From assembly GCF_007991515.1 (NCBI RefSeq), contig NZ_BJYM01000003.1, forward strand, positions 62,001-126,000: a stretch of 64,000 nt of DNA. Direction: 5' to 3'. How positions within the stretch are numbered: the first letter of the stretch is position 1; every line of letters begins with the position of its first letter. This DNA is from Oceanobacillus sojae. GTDB taxonomy: Bacteria; Bacillota; Bacilli; Bacillales; Amphibacillaceae. Both the position numbers and the translations under genes were made by a program. Below are positions 34,487 through 44,203 of this stretch, one piece after another. Below the pieces are notes generated by a model that saw only the letters and a list, made by a program, of their open reading frames with translations, was not told the origin of the DNA and ran no database searches.

Positions 34487-34732
34487 AAATTGACTGTTCC
34501 CAACAATTAATTCTATTTTCCTTTCTTCTATCTGAAAAGAAAAAATAATTAGAAACTGACTAAAATAATTGGTATAATAATTAAATCGACATTTAGGCAA
34601 AAGGATATAAATAACTTTTATAAAACGTATATTGCAGGACAAGTTTAACGATTAAAATTGCATGGCTTAGGCAATTGGCAGAATAAAATCTGCCATGTAA
34701 ACAGTCTTTACAAAGATATTGGAGGAATACAA

Positions 34733-35899
34733 ATGATTTTTGGTGTATTAAAGGATAAGAAAATAGGAGAATATCGTGTGGTATTAACTCCTGTCGAGGC
34801 AGCAACTATTAAAGAAGATGGACATACTGTTTTGGTTCAAAAAGATGCAGGGTTGGCAGCTGGTTTTACCAATGAACAATATGAACAGGAAGGTGCGGAA
34901 ATAGTAGAGTCCACTGAGGAAATGTACAAACGATGTGATTTTCTTGCCAAGGTGAAAGAAATTGAAGAAAGTGAATATGGATTATTAAGAGAAAACCAAA
35001 TTGTATATACGTGTATCCATCCAGCAGCGCATCCGGAGCAAGTACAGGCTATTCTTGATAGCAAGAGTATAGCCTTCACAGCAGAGGATTCGCATCGTTT
35101 TGGCTCCGTTAACTGTGAAGCGGCAGGAAAACAGGGGGCATTAATGGGATTAAATGCCATGTTGACCATTAATGGCGGAAAAGGAAAGTTTGTGAGCGGG
35201 CTTGCTGGTGCTCCTGGTATGAAAGTATTAATTCTGGGTGGCGGATTGGTAGGACGCTCTGCATTGCAGGTGCTGCAATCCTTAGGTGCCTGGTGCACAG
35301 TAATGGACGTTAACTACGGTGTACTTAGAGATATCGGCAAGACTTATAATGAAAAAGTAAACACTCAGCTGTCTACAAAGCAAAATATAAGAAAACTGCT
35401 GCCAGAAATTGATATGGTCATTAACTGTGTGAAATGGCCAAAGGAAAATAAAGATTTCTTAATTGATCGTGATATGCTTCATTTAATGGAAAAGGGCTCT
35501 GTACTTGTCGATATCAGTAATGATGCAGATGGTGCGATCGAGTCCTTCCGTGAAACAACACATGAGGACCCGACCTATATTGAAAATGGTGTTGTTCATT
35601 ATTGTGTAAGTAATATCCCGGGAGCAATTGCTAATTCTACATCTGTTGCTTATGCGGCTTCGATATTGCCTCATTTACGTTCTATTTTAAATAATGGTGT
35701 TAAAGAGGCTTGTATCCGTGATGGCTTTTTAAGAAGAAGCTTAACGGCTTATAGAGGATATCTCACACACGAGGAAACTAGTGCGATTCAAGATCGTCCT
35801 TGGGCTCGACCTGAAGATGTATTGCATATACAAGAGGAAAAACTTGACTTTGCACCGCCGGCAACTCCAACAAGATCGACAAATTTTTTAGAGCTTTAA
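34733..35899 (+). CDS. alanine dehydrogenase-like enzyme (AlaDH/PNT family)
   Basis: A 388-residue NAD-dependent dehydrogenase. The substrate-site Arg (EYRVVLTPVEAA), Lys (DFLAKVKE) and His (YTCIHPAAHPEQ) are kept, and the Rossmann loop reads VLILGGGLVGRSALQVLQSLG. The region that in classical Ald reads AYETV is FTAEDSHRFGSVNC, and VDISNDADGAIES replaces VDVAVDQGG, so it is a divergent member and may act on another amino acid. ATG 34733 follows TTGGAGGAATAC. A GltS-type carrier gene follows 25 nt later, suggesting joint import and oxidative deamination. Confidence 0.75.
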   Translation: MIFGVLKDKKIGEYRVVLTPVEAATIKEDGHTVLVQKDAGLAAGFTNEQYEQEGAEIVESTEEMYKRCDFLAKVKEIEESEYGLLRENQIVYTCIHPAAHPEQVQAILDSKSIAFTAEDSHRFGSVNCEAAGKQGALMGLNAMLTINGGKGKFVSGLAGAPGMKVLILGGGLVGRSALQVLQSLGAWCTVMDVNYGVLRDIGKTYNEKVNTQLSTKQNIRKLLPEIDMVINCVKWPKENKDFLIDRDMLHLMEKGSVLVDISNDADGAIESFRETTHEDPTYIENGVVHYCVSNIPGAIANSTSVAYAASILPHLRSILNNGVKEACIRDGFLRRSLTAYRGYLTHEETSAIQDRPWARPEDVLHIQEEKLDFAPPATPTRSTNFLEL

Positions 35900-35924
35900 T
35901 GCAACCAGGAAAAGGGGAAACTAG

Positions 35925-37307
35925 ATGACGATAAACACATTATTAGTAGATTTTGCCTGTGCAAGTATTCTTATTCTAATAGGAATGTTTCTCAGAGCAA
36001 AATTTAAATTTATCCAAAGAAGCTTTATTCCGGCGAGTCTGCTGGCAGGGTTTCTGGGGCTGGCCCTGGGGCCCGGCTTTTTAGATGTTTTGCCACTTTC
36101 TGAAAATATTGGTTCTTATGCGGGTGTTATTACCATATTAGTATTTGCGGCGGTAGGGATTAACGGTTTTTCCTTTTCTCCGGGCAACATGAAGAAAGAT
36201 CTTAACCGGATGGGTGCATACGCGATTTATAAGATTCTCGGTATCGCACTTCAGATGTCTATTCCAATTATTTTTGCAATAATTGTTATTTCAAAATTTA
36301 TCCCGGAGATTAATTATGGGTTTGGATTACTGCTGGCTGCCGGGTTCTATGGAGGGCATGGAACGGCAGCAGCAATAGGGACAACATTTGAAAACTTAGG
36401 CTGGGAAAATGCAACTGATTTAGGTATGACAGCAGCAACCGGTGGTATGCTTATTGGTATTTTTGGAGGGCTTATTTTTATTAAATGGGCGACAAGGAAA
36501 GGCTATACGCAGTATGTAAAGGATTTCTCAGAGATATCAGAGGATTTGAAAACCGGCTTAGTAAAGCCTGAAAATCGAACATCTATGGGGGATGATACAG
36601 TATCGCCTATTGCACTTGATCCGCTGGCTTTTCATGTAGCATTATTAGTGGTTCCTGCCGGCTTAGGTTATTTATTAAATAATTACATTGCAGAGACCTG
36701 GAATTTAGAATTTCCGACATTCACAATTGCATTTATTATTGCATTGCTGATGTATGTTGTCCTGGGAAGAGGGAAAAAAGGTATCTATAAATATGTGGAC
36801 AGTAAAATAGTAGATCGGATCGGCAGCTCTGCAACTGACTATCTTGTATTCTTCGGGGTGGCGTCAATTCAACTTCCAGTTGTTAGAGAATACTGGCTTC
36901 CATTAACGTTATTAATGATTTCAGGTCTTGTTGTCGTTGTCCTGACACTTGTGTTTATTGGACCTGGTATGAATTATGAAAGCTGGTTTGAACGTTCTAT
37001 CTTTGTATATGGCTACTCCACAGGTGTTTTTGCAATTGGACTTACATTATTAAGAGTTATTGACCCGAATAATAAATCAAAAACACTGACAGATACAGCG
37101 ATTGTTGGTCCGTTAAACACTCCCTTGGAGCTATTTGCGTGGTCAGCAGGGCCAATTATGCTGATGACAGGTCAGCATTGGGCATTTGTTGGAATCTATT
37201 TAGCAATTTCGATTGCCTGTATTATCATAGCAAGAATATTTAAATGGTGGTATTGGAAGATACCGCTGGGAGATCGGCCGCCGGTTCCTTTGGATAAGGA
37301 TGAGTAA
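35925..37307 (+). CDS. GltS-type sodium/glutamate symporter family protein
   Basis: A 460-residue carrier with about 10-12 hydrophobic segments. The paired GHGTAAAIGTTFENLGW-like segment (YGGHGTAAAIGTTFE near 145) is the conserved re-entrant loop of sodium:glutamate symporters, and GYSTGVFAIGLTLLRV near 365 is the second. A soluble loop of about 40 residues (ISEDLKTGLVKPENRTS) separates the halves. AAAAGGGGAAACTAG precedes the ATG. It pairs with the dehydrogenase gene upstream, so its substrate may be an amino acid other than glutamate. Confidence 0.85.
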   Translation: MTINTLLVDFACASILILIGMFLRAKFKFIQRSFIPASLLAGFLGLALGPGFLDVLPLSENIGSYAGVITILVFAAVGINGFSFSPGNMKKDLNRMGAYAIYKILGIALQMSIPIIFAIIVISKFIPEINYGFGLLLAAGFYGGHGTAAAIGTTFENLGWENATDLGMTAATGGMLIGIFGGLIFIKWATRKGYTQYVKDFSEISEDLKTGLVKPENRTSMGDDTVSPIALDPLAFHVALLVVPAGLGYLLNNYIAETWNLEFPTFTIAFIIALLMYVVLGRGKKGIYKYVDSKIVDRIGSSATDYLVFFGVASIQLPVVREYWLPLTLLMISGLVVVVLTLVFIGPGMNYESWFERSIFVYGYSTGVFAIGLTLLRVIDPNNKSKTLTDTAIVGPLNTPLELFAWSAGPIMLMTGQHWAFVGIYLAISIACIIIARIFKWWYWKIPLGDRPPVPLDKDE

Positions 37308-37509
37308 TGTATTTGAAAATAGAATAGTAGAAAAGAAAAGGCCGGGGTGACACTTTCTAAGGAGATCCTCAGCTTTTTTGTAAATTGATGGAGATATCAA
37401 TAGAAATTTAAGAAGTGCTTATAAGGATTTTTAGAATTTAAAGGAGAATGTTCGACAAATTAAATGAGAGGATATAACCGGTTATTCTACTTATAATTTA
37501 ATAGATATA

Positions 37510-37550
37510 AAAAAACTAGCATATCACCATTTGGTTGCGTGCTAGTTTTT
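37510..37550. terminator. bidirectional terminator
   Basis: AAAAACTAGCA and TGCTAGTTTTT pair exactly with inner weak pairing and a T-run on both strands. It ends the leftward J-domain gene and backs up the symporter unit. Confidence 0.88.
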
Positions 37551-37558
37551 CATATCTG

Positions 37559-38905
37559 CTATTTCTTCTTCCGTAAATTTCTTTTCTCCTGTCGGCTAAG
37601 TCCGGCAGTCAACTGTTCAAATAAGCTATCCCATTGGTTCTGATAAGATTTATAAATGAACGGATATTTTTTCTTTAATTGCAGGATACCTGCAGCATAG
37701 CTCTCTTTGTCACTCTCAAGCTGTTGTCTGACATAGGCAGGTAATTCATTCATAACTGCAATTACTTTTGCTGCCGCCATTTTCCCAGTATAAAACCATT
37801 CATATGCTCTATAGTAAAGCAGCTGATAGGCATTTTCATCATGGGACAGCTTGCTGATTTCTTTTTGTAGACGAGCTTGTTTTTTTGTTTCGTTATGAGC
37901 TTTTCTTATGTCATTATTATTCTTCTGTGTGATAACGTCAGCTAAGCTGATGTAAATCTCTGCTTCCTGAAATAATGCTCCTTTATGAAAATACATATAT
38001 TGTTCCATTAGCTCATCCTGCAATCTTTTAAAATCTTGTTCATCCGAGATAGTTTTTATATGCTTTTTAAATTTTGATAGTACTTTGGATAATACAGACC
38101 ATTTTTCTGTAGTAATGATAATATTAATCCAGGATAGATAGAATGCTGTAGCAGTTTTTGCATTGTCCGCTTCTGTCGGCTGGGATTGCTCCATTAAATT
38201 GGTAACTTTATCTGAATATGCTGTATTTATATAAAGATGTGCTAAACCAGGGGCGAACATTGCTTTTTGTTCAGGAAATTTCTCCAATAAATCTTCATAT
38301 GTTTCGATAGCTTTGTCGGGATAGCCGTTATTCTGATAAATATCAGCTTTTAAAGTATAAATAATTTGCAGCTCTTCATCACTTGCAGTAAGAGGGATGA
38401 TTTCTGAAAAAATCTTTTCCATCTCATCAACATCGCCATTCAGACTCGCCAGCTTTAATAGCTTGAACTTAATTTCGCCGCTGTCGGGTACGAGTTGGTT
38501 TAATTTTTTATAGACTTCAAAGGCTTTTTGATTATCTCCACGATCTATTAATTTCTTCGCATCAATGATTAATTGTTCCGCCTCATCAAATTGTTTAACT
38601 TCATTTGCTATTGAGTCTGCTTCAGATGTATTATTTTGCTCAGCTTTTACAGACATTGCTTTATCGGCTTTTTTTTGTTGCTTGTCTGCCTTCTTGCCAT
38701 GTTTACGGGCATCGTCATAAGCAGCTCTTTTCTCTGGATCATTCAAAACTTCATAAGCTTCCTGTACTTTGGCATAACCTTCTGGATCTGTTTCCTGCGG
38801 ATGCTTCTCTAGAGCCTCCAGATATTTTTCCTCGATTCTTGCCTGGCCAATATTTGCTGTTGTACCAAGAATCTTATAATAGCTTTCGTTCTTTACTTTA
38901 CTCAT
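37559..38905 (-). CDS. J-domain/TPR protein with degenerate HPD motif
   Basis: A 448-residue protein. Residues 5-68 form a J-domain (YYKILGTTANIGQARIEEKY, then VQEAYEVLNDPEKRAAYDD). The loop that should read HPD is HPQ (residues 35-37), which in DnaJ-type proteins would impair DnaK stimulation. A charged linker (KKADKQQKKADK) leads to a long helical TPR-like region (about 105-300) with QKAFEVYKKLNQLVPDSGEI and PDKAIETYEDLLEKFPEQ. The C-terminus is very basic. It is a single gene with an unknown client. Confidence 0.8.
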   Translation of the reverse strand: MSKVKNESYYKILGTTANIGQARIEEKYLEALEKHPQETDPEGYAKVQEAYEVLNDPEKRAAYDDARKHGKKADKQQKKADKAMSVKAEQNNTSEADSIANEVKQFDEAEQLIIDAKKLIDRGDNQKAFEVYKKLNQLVPDSGEIKFKLLKLASLNGDVDEMEKIFSEIIPLTASDEELQIIYTLKADIYQNNGYPDKAIETYEDLLEKFPEQKAMFAPGLAHLYINTAYSDKVTNLMEQSQPTEADNAKTATAFYLSWINIIITTEKWSVLSKVLSKFKKHIKTISDEQDFKRLQDELMEQYMYFHKGALFQEAEIYISLADVITQKNNNDIRKAHNETKKQARLQKEISKLSHDENAYQLLYYRAYEWFYTGKMAAAKVIAVMNELPAYVRQQLESDKESYAAGILQLKKKYPFIYKSYQNQWDSLFEQLTAGLSRQEKRNLRKKK

Positions 38906-39261
38906 ATTGATAACTCCTCATTATTTACGGTCAAAAAAGGATAAAGTTAGTACTGTATCCTTGTCGGTATTTGAACATATAAGTTCAACTTATATAGATT
39001 ATTAAAAAAAGCAGCTTTACTTGTAAAATGATAACTTCACTAACCAGAACCTTGCATAACTCCGCTTCTCATTGTAGCTTTTCTTTTCGAATCTCGCAAG
39101 AACATGATTGAAATAAGTAGAAGGAATAAATAGGTATATTGGCTAATAAAAGTTAACTTGTATAGAATGAGATCCGATAAAAATGATTTAATTAAATGGG
39201 AGTATCAATAGGATTTTAAACTAGTAGAATGGAGATACGTTATAGAACACACTCCGCATTA
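38906..39261. other. non-coding stretch upstream of the J-domain gene
   Basis: No ORF with a plausible ribosome binding site was seen. The notable element is the 19-bp palindrome at 38977-38995; the rest is AT-rich sequence without recognised structure. Confidence 0.4.
38977..38995. promoter_or_regulatory. perfect 19-bp palindrome, operator candidate
   Basis: ATATAAGTT-C-AACTTATAT is symmetric about a single base. It lies 72 bp upstream of the J-domain gene start, within its expected promoter region. Symmetry and size suit a dimeric repressor. Confidence 0.5.
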
Positions 39262-39720
39262 TTAGAAATTTAATCTTATAAAAGCTGCAAGCACAATAAC
39301 GGTTAAAATAATATTTAATATTGTAAGCAGCCTGCACTGGAGTGCTCCGTTTTGAGAACTTTGATCCGATTGAAGTGCTTTTGTTTTGAATCTGGTAATA
39401 ACTGTAAAGATTACTCCAACAATATTTCCGATAAATAATTGTGAAATTGCCATATATGTTAGATAAGAGGGGAGAGTATGAAACTGATTTAATTCTTTTA
39501 GCTTCCAAAGTATATAAGCCCAAATTAAACATACCATGGAAGACAATAGTAAGACGGAATTGATTGAATCACTGTTAAAAAAAGCATAGTAGCTGCTATT
39601 GGTCTGATTCATTGAAAACGTAACATACCCGAGATAAGCGAAAGGGACAAGAAGATAGAAAATGATTAACGTGTTTATATATTTTCGTGGATGCCGGTAA
39701 GTGCTTTTTTGTCTTAACAT
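39262..39720 (-). CDS. four-helix membrane protein of unknown function
   Basis: A 152-residue protein with four hydrophobic segments at about 17-36, 53-72, 83-107 and 132-150 and a basic N-terminus (MLRQKSTYRHPRKY). No family was recognised and no catalytic motif is visible. An AGGAGGCATCAGC-like ribosome binding site precedes the ATG. The gene lies 80 nt downstream of the EIICB gene on the same strand and could be the last gene of that operon, or independent. Confidence 0.6.
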   Translation of the reverse strand: MLRQKSTYRHPRKYINTLIIFYLLVPFAYLGYVTFSMNQTNSSYYAFFNSDSINSVLLLSSMVCLIWAYILWKLKELNQFHTLPSYLTYMAISQLFIGNIVGVIFTVITRFKTKALQSDQSSQNGALQCRLLTILNIILTVIVLAAFIRLNF

Positions 39721-39802
39721 GCTGATGCCTCCTGTTATTTTAAAGTAAAGGGAAGAAGGAACAGACGGATCCTTCTTCCTTTATATTGTGAAACTCATAT
39801 AA

Positions 39803-41407
39803 TTAAGTTGATTGTTCTTCATCAATCAATTGTTCAAATTCTTCTCTGACGTTGGGAACAGAGAGGCCGACAATGACTTGGATAGCATTCTTGTTTTTCA
39901 CCAGACCCATGCCTCCAGCCTTTTTAAAGAAAGTATCTTCTGCTACAAGTGAGCCATCCTTTACATGTACTCTTAATCGGGTGGCACAATTGGTAACTGA
40001 TTCAATATTTGCAGCACCGCCCAGCCCTTGCAGGAATAAGGCTGCCTTATCTTTATTCTCATTTCCTGAAGAGGCGGGCTGAGGATCTGTCTCTTCTCCT
40101 TTTTTCTTTTGATAGTCTCGTTTCGTGTATAATTTAATATTTCCAGTGTCTTCGCGTCCGGGAGTCTTCAAGTTCATCTTTAAGATAAGTATTTTAAAGA
40201 CGTAGTAATAGATAAAGACAAAAGCAATTCCAATTATAATTTGGATAGCATAAGTTCCCCAGTGGTTACTAAATAGCGGAATCCAGTTCCTTGCTGCGCT
40301 GTTGATGAGCCCGCTGCTAAAGTCTCCGCTGACACCAAATTGGTACATGACTACAGCCATAACTGCCCCCAAGAAGGAATAAACAACAAAGAGAATTGGA
40401 GCTATGAAAAGAAAAGTAAATTCTATTGGCTCTGTTATACCGGCGACAACAGCTGTTATTGCTGCTGGAATTACTAAGGCTAATACTTTTTTTCTGTTTT
40501 CCGGCTTGGCTGTTTTATAAAATGCAGCGGCAATTCCGGGAGGAGCGAATATTTTTACACATCCATATAGGGAAAAACCGCCGGCAGGGAACAACGCTTT
40601 TAATGATTCTTTTGACTGGGCAAATTCAGAAAGATGATTTAACCAATTGACCTGAATACCTTCTTTTACAATTGCCGGTCCTAACATAAAAGGCGCATAA
40701 ACAAAATGATGCAGTCCTGTCGGGATTAGTATTCTGACAAGGAAGCTGTACACAAAAATACCAACTGAGCCAGAACTGATGAAAAATGCCTGTAAAGAAG
40801 TTATTCCATCCTGGACCAGCGGCCATATCCAGCATGTTAGAAAAGCCAAAGGCAAAGTACAAATAAATCCAAGGATTACTACATAAGCTGAGCCTTGGAA
40901 AATCCCCAGCCACTCCGGAAGCTTTTTATCAAAATATTTATTATGAAGCCATACCACCAAAGCGGCTATAGCTATAGATCCAATGATATTCGTATCTAAT
41001 GTTTTAATTCCTGCTATTAATTTGAGACCTGTTGTTTTACTTGTCTCTAGGTCTGCAAAGAAATCAACCCCGAATGAACCTCCAAAGTATTTTAAAATAG
41101 AAGATATAAAGTAATTAAAGGTTAAGTAGATTACCAGAGATTCCATGACCGCTCTGGCATGTGCTTTCTTTGCTAAACCAATGGGAAGACCAATGACAAA
41201 TAATAGCTCCATTTGTCTGAAGACTGTCCAGGCGCCTGATGCGACAATGTCCCATAATTTAAACCATAATGTATCTTCATTGGCCAATGAACCCATAATC
41301 AGTGGATTCTGAAAGACGGAAGCTAATGCAACCATGATACCGGCAAATGCAAATAACAGAACAGGAGTAAACATGGCACCTCCGAACCGTTGTATTTTTT
41401 GTAACAT
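39803..41407 (-). CDS. malP: PTS alpha-glucoside (maltose-type) EIICB
   Basis: A 534-residue phosphotransferase permease. The EIIC domain (about 1-415) has some ten membrane segments and substrate-site stretches PTGLHHFVYAPFMLGPAI and GITEPIEFTFLFIAP. After a charged linker the EIIB domain (about 455-530) carries the phospho-cysteine in SVTNCATRLRVHVKD. No IIA domain is present, so a separate IIA must donate phosphate. The adjacent phospho-alpha-glucosidase indicates maltose or related alpha-glucosides. AAGGAGGAG precedes the ATG, with a CRE-like site just upstream. Confidence 0.9.
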   Translation of the reverse strand: MLQKIQRFGGAMFTPVLLFAFAGIMVALASVFQNPLIMGSLANEDTLWFKLWDIVASGAWTVFRQMELLFVIGLPIGLAKKAHARAVMESLVIYLTFNYFISSILKYFGGSFGVDFFADLETSKTTGLKLIAGIKTLDTNIIGSIAIAALVVWLHNKYFDKKLPEWLGIFQGSAYVVILGFICTLPLAFLTCWIWPLVQDGITSLQAFFISSGSVGIFVYSFLVRILIPTGLHHFVYAPFMLGPAIVKEGIQVNWLNHLSEFAQSKESLKALFPAGGFSLYGCVKIFAPPGIAAAFYKTAKPENRKKVLALVIPAAITAVVAGITEPIEFTFLFIAPILFVVYSFLGAVMAVVMYQFGVSGDFSSGLINSAARNWIPLFSNHWGTYAIQIIIGIAFVFIYYYVFKILILKMNLKTPGREDTGNIKLYTKRDYQKKKGEETDPQPASSGNENKDKAALFLQGLGGAANIESVTNCATRLRVHVKDGSLVAEDTFFKKAGGMGLVKNKNAIQVIVGLSVPNVREEFEQLIDEEQST

Positions 41408-41429
41408 TTATAACTCCTCCTTATTATGT

Positions 41430-41443
41430 TTTAAGCGTTTTCA
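41430..41443 (-). promoter_or_regulatory. CRE-like CcpA site upstream of malP
   Basis: The minus strand reads TGAAAACGCTTAAA, matching the catabolite-responsive consensus TGWAARCGYTWNCW at all but one position. It lies about 22 bp before the malP start, after malA. Binding there would block transcription entering malP when glucose is available. Confidence 0.6.
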
Positions 41444-41540
41444 AAGCTGTTAAAGGAAAGGTGATTAATCCGATTCGTTTTTTTATTAGTCCTTCCTTTG
41501 ACGGGAATATAAACAACGATTCTGTATGATAAATCAAAGG

Positions 41541-41581
41541 AGGCTCCAAACCTTGGTTATTCAAAGTAATGTTTGGAGCCT
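41541..41581 (-). terminator. intercistronic hairpin between malA and malP
   Basis: AGGCTCCAAAC and GTTTGGAGCCT pair exactly around a 19-nt loop. On the minus strand it is followed by CCTTTGATTT, a poor T-run. It may be a partial terminator or an mRNA stabiliser giving malA and malP different expression levels. Confidence 0.55.
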
Positions 41582-41613
41582 GCTGATTAATAAAGAGTGA
41601 ACTCCGATAATTT

Positions 41614-43113
<1,500 letters not shown>

Positions 43114-43222
43114 AAGAAGTAATTCATTTTGTTATAATAAATCAATGTACAATTTTTCAGGTAAGGTTTTTTATCCGGAAAGTTCAGCATGTATAAGCTT
43201 GTTTATTATGGAGGGGATTCAG

Positions 43223-43996
43223 ATGGCTGATAATTTGAGTAAACAAATTAATCAAAATTTTAATCAATTAAGTGAAAATGATAAATTCATTTTAAATTAT
43301 ATACTTCAAAATAAAGAAATTTGCCAATATATGAATGTCTCTGAGTTAGCGCAAAGAAGTACGTCTTCGCCAGCTTCTATTGTCCGGCTGTCAAAGAAAT
43401 TAGGTTATTCCGGTTTTAGTGAACTGAAGTATCAACTAAAAAGCGAGATAGATGAGGAGAGTCAAATTAACTTTGATACATCTACTTATTTAGATGAATT
43501 ACAAAATGACATCAATATAACAGTAAAATTATTTAAACAGACAGACCTGTCTGAGCAATTCGCTCTTATCCATAAATCGAATAATGTATATGCCTATGCA
43601 ACAGGTACAGCACAAAAGAATATGTTAAATGAATTAAATAGATATATGCTGTCTATTAATAAGAATTTAATTATCATTCCGAGCTATAGTGAACTGGAAA
43701 TGGTATCTAGTCTTTCGTCGGATGTCGATTTACTAATCATCGTATCCTTAAGCGGAGATACAAATGATTTAGAGCACCCACTTCGAATGCTTAAAATGAA
43801 AAATATACCAATTTTATCGATTACAGATATTAAAAATAATAAATTAGCTAATTATTCACCTAATAATTTGTATTATCATCCAACAGGTATAGCGAAGAAA
43901 GGGAATATCTCAAAATTATCCTTTGTCACGTTAAATGTGTTAATAGATCTCTTTTTCCAGGAGTATGTCTCCTATGTATCCAAAAAAGAATCATAG
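43223..43996 (+). CDS. MurR/RpiR family regulator of alpha-glucoside genes
   Basis: A 257-residue regulator. Residues 1-75 form the RpiR helix-turn-helix (MNVSELAQRSTSSPASIVRLSKKLGYSGFSELK). A SIS sugar-phosphate-binding domain spans about 105-235 (NVYAYATGTAQKNMLNELNRY and LLIIVSLSGDTNDLEHPLRM). ATG 43223 follows ATGGAGGGG; the longer in-frame ORF from 43145 runs through the promoter. In B. subtilis the RpiR protein GlvR activates malA-malP, and a similar role is inferred from the divergent arrangement. A maltose 6-phosphate effector is a guess. Confidence 0.88.
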   Translation: MADNLSKQINQNFNQLSENDKFILNYILQNKEICQYMNVSELAQRSTSSPASIVRLSKKLGYSGFSELKYQLKSEIDEESQINFDTSTYLDELQNDINITVKLFKQTDLSEQFALIHKSNNVYAYATGTAQKNMLNELNRYMLSINKNLIIIPSYSELEMVSSLSSDVDLLIIVSLSGDTNDLEHPLRMLKMKNIPILSITDIKNNKLANYSPNNLYYHPTGIAKKGNISKLSFVTLNVLIDLFFQEYVSYVSKKES

Positions 43997-44057
43997 ATTT
44001 TTCAATGTATGGTAAAATTTTATAAGGAGCCTGAATTTGTCAGGCTATTACGCAAGC

Positions 44058-44078
44058 ACGTTTTAAACGTGTTTTTTT
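44058..44078 (+). terminator. terminator of the RpiR gene
   Basis: CACGTTT and AAACGTG pair tightly and are followed by seven T residues. A second hairpin, AGCCTGA/TCAGGCT at 44026-44045, lies just before it. Confidence 0.7.
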
Positions 44079-44203
44079 CTTTCTTGTTCATTTATTCAGT
44101 ATTAGGCTGCTGTTTTTAGCCCTTCTCGTACAATGAACAAGGCCGGATAGAACGATTAAATATTTAAAAGTATCATGGATAGAGCAAGGAGCCACTTCAC
44201 TTT

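Noticed and set aside
34837-35298. Leftward 153-codon ORF
   Set aside because: It is a shadow of the alanine-dehydrogenase-like gene, rich in Pro and Ser, with no ribosome binding site.
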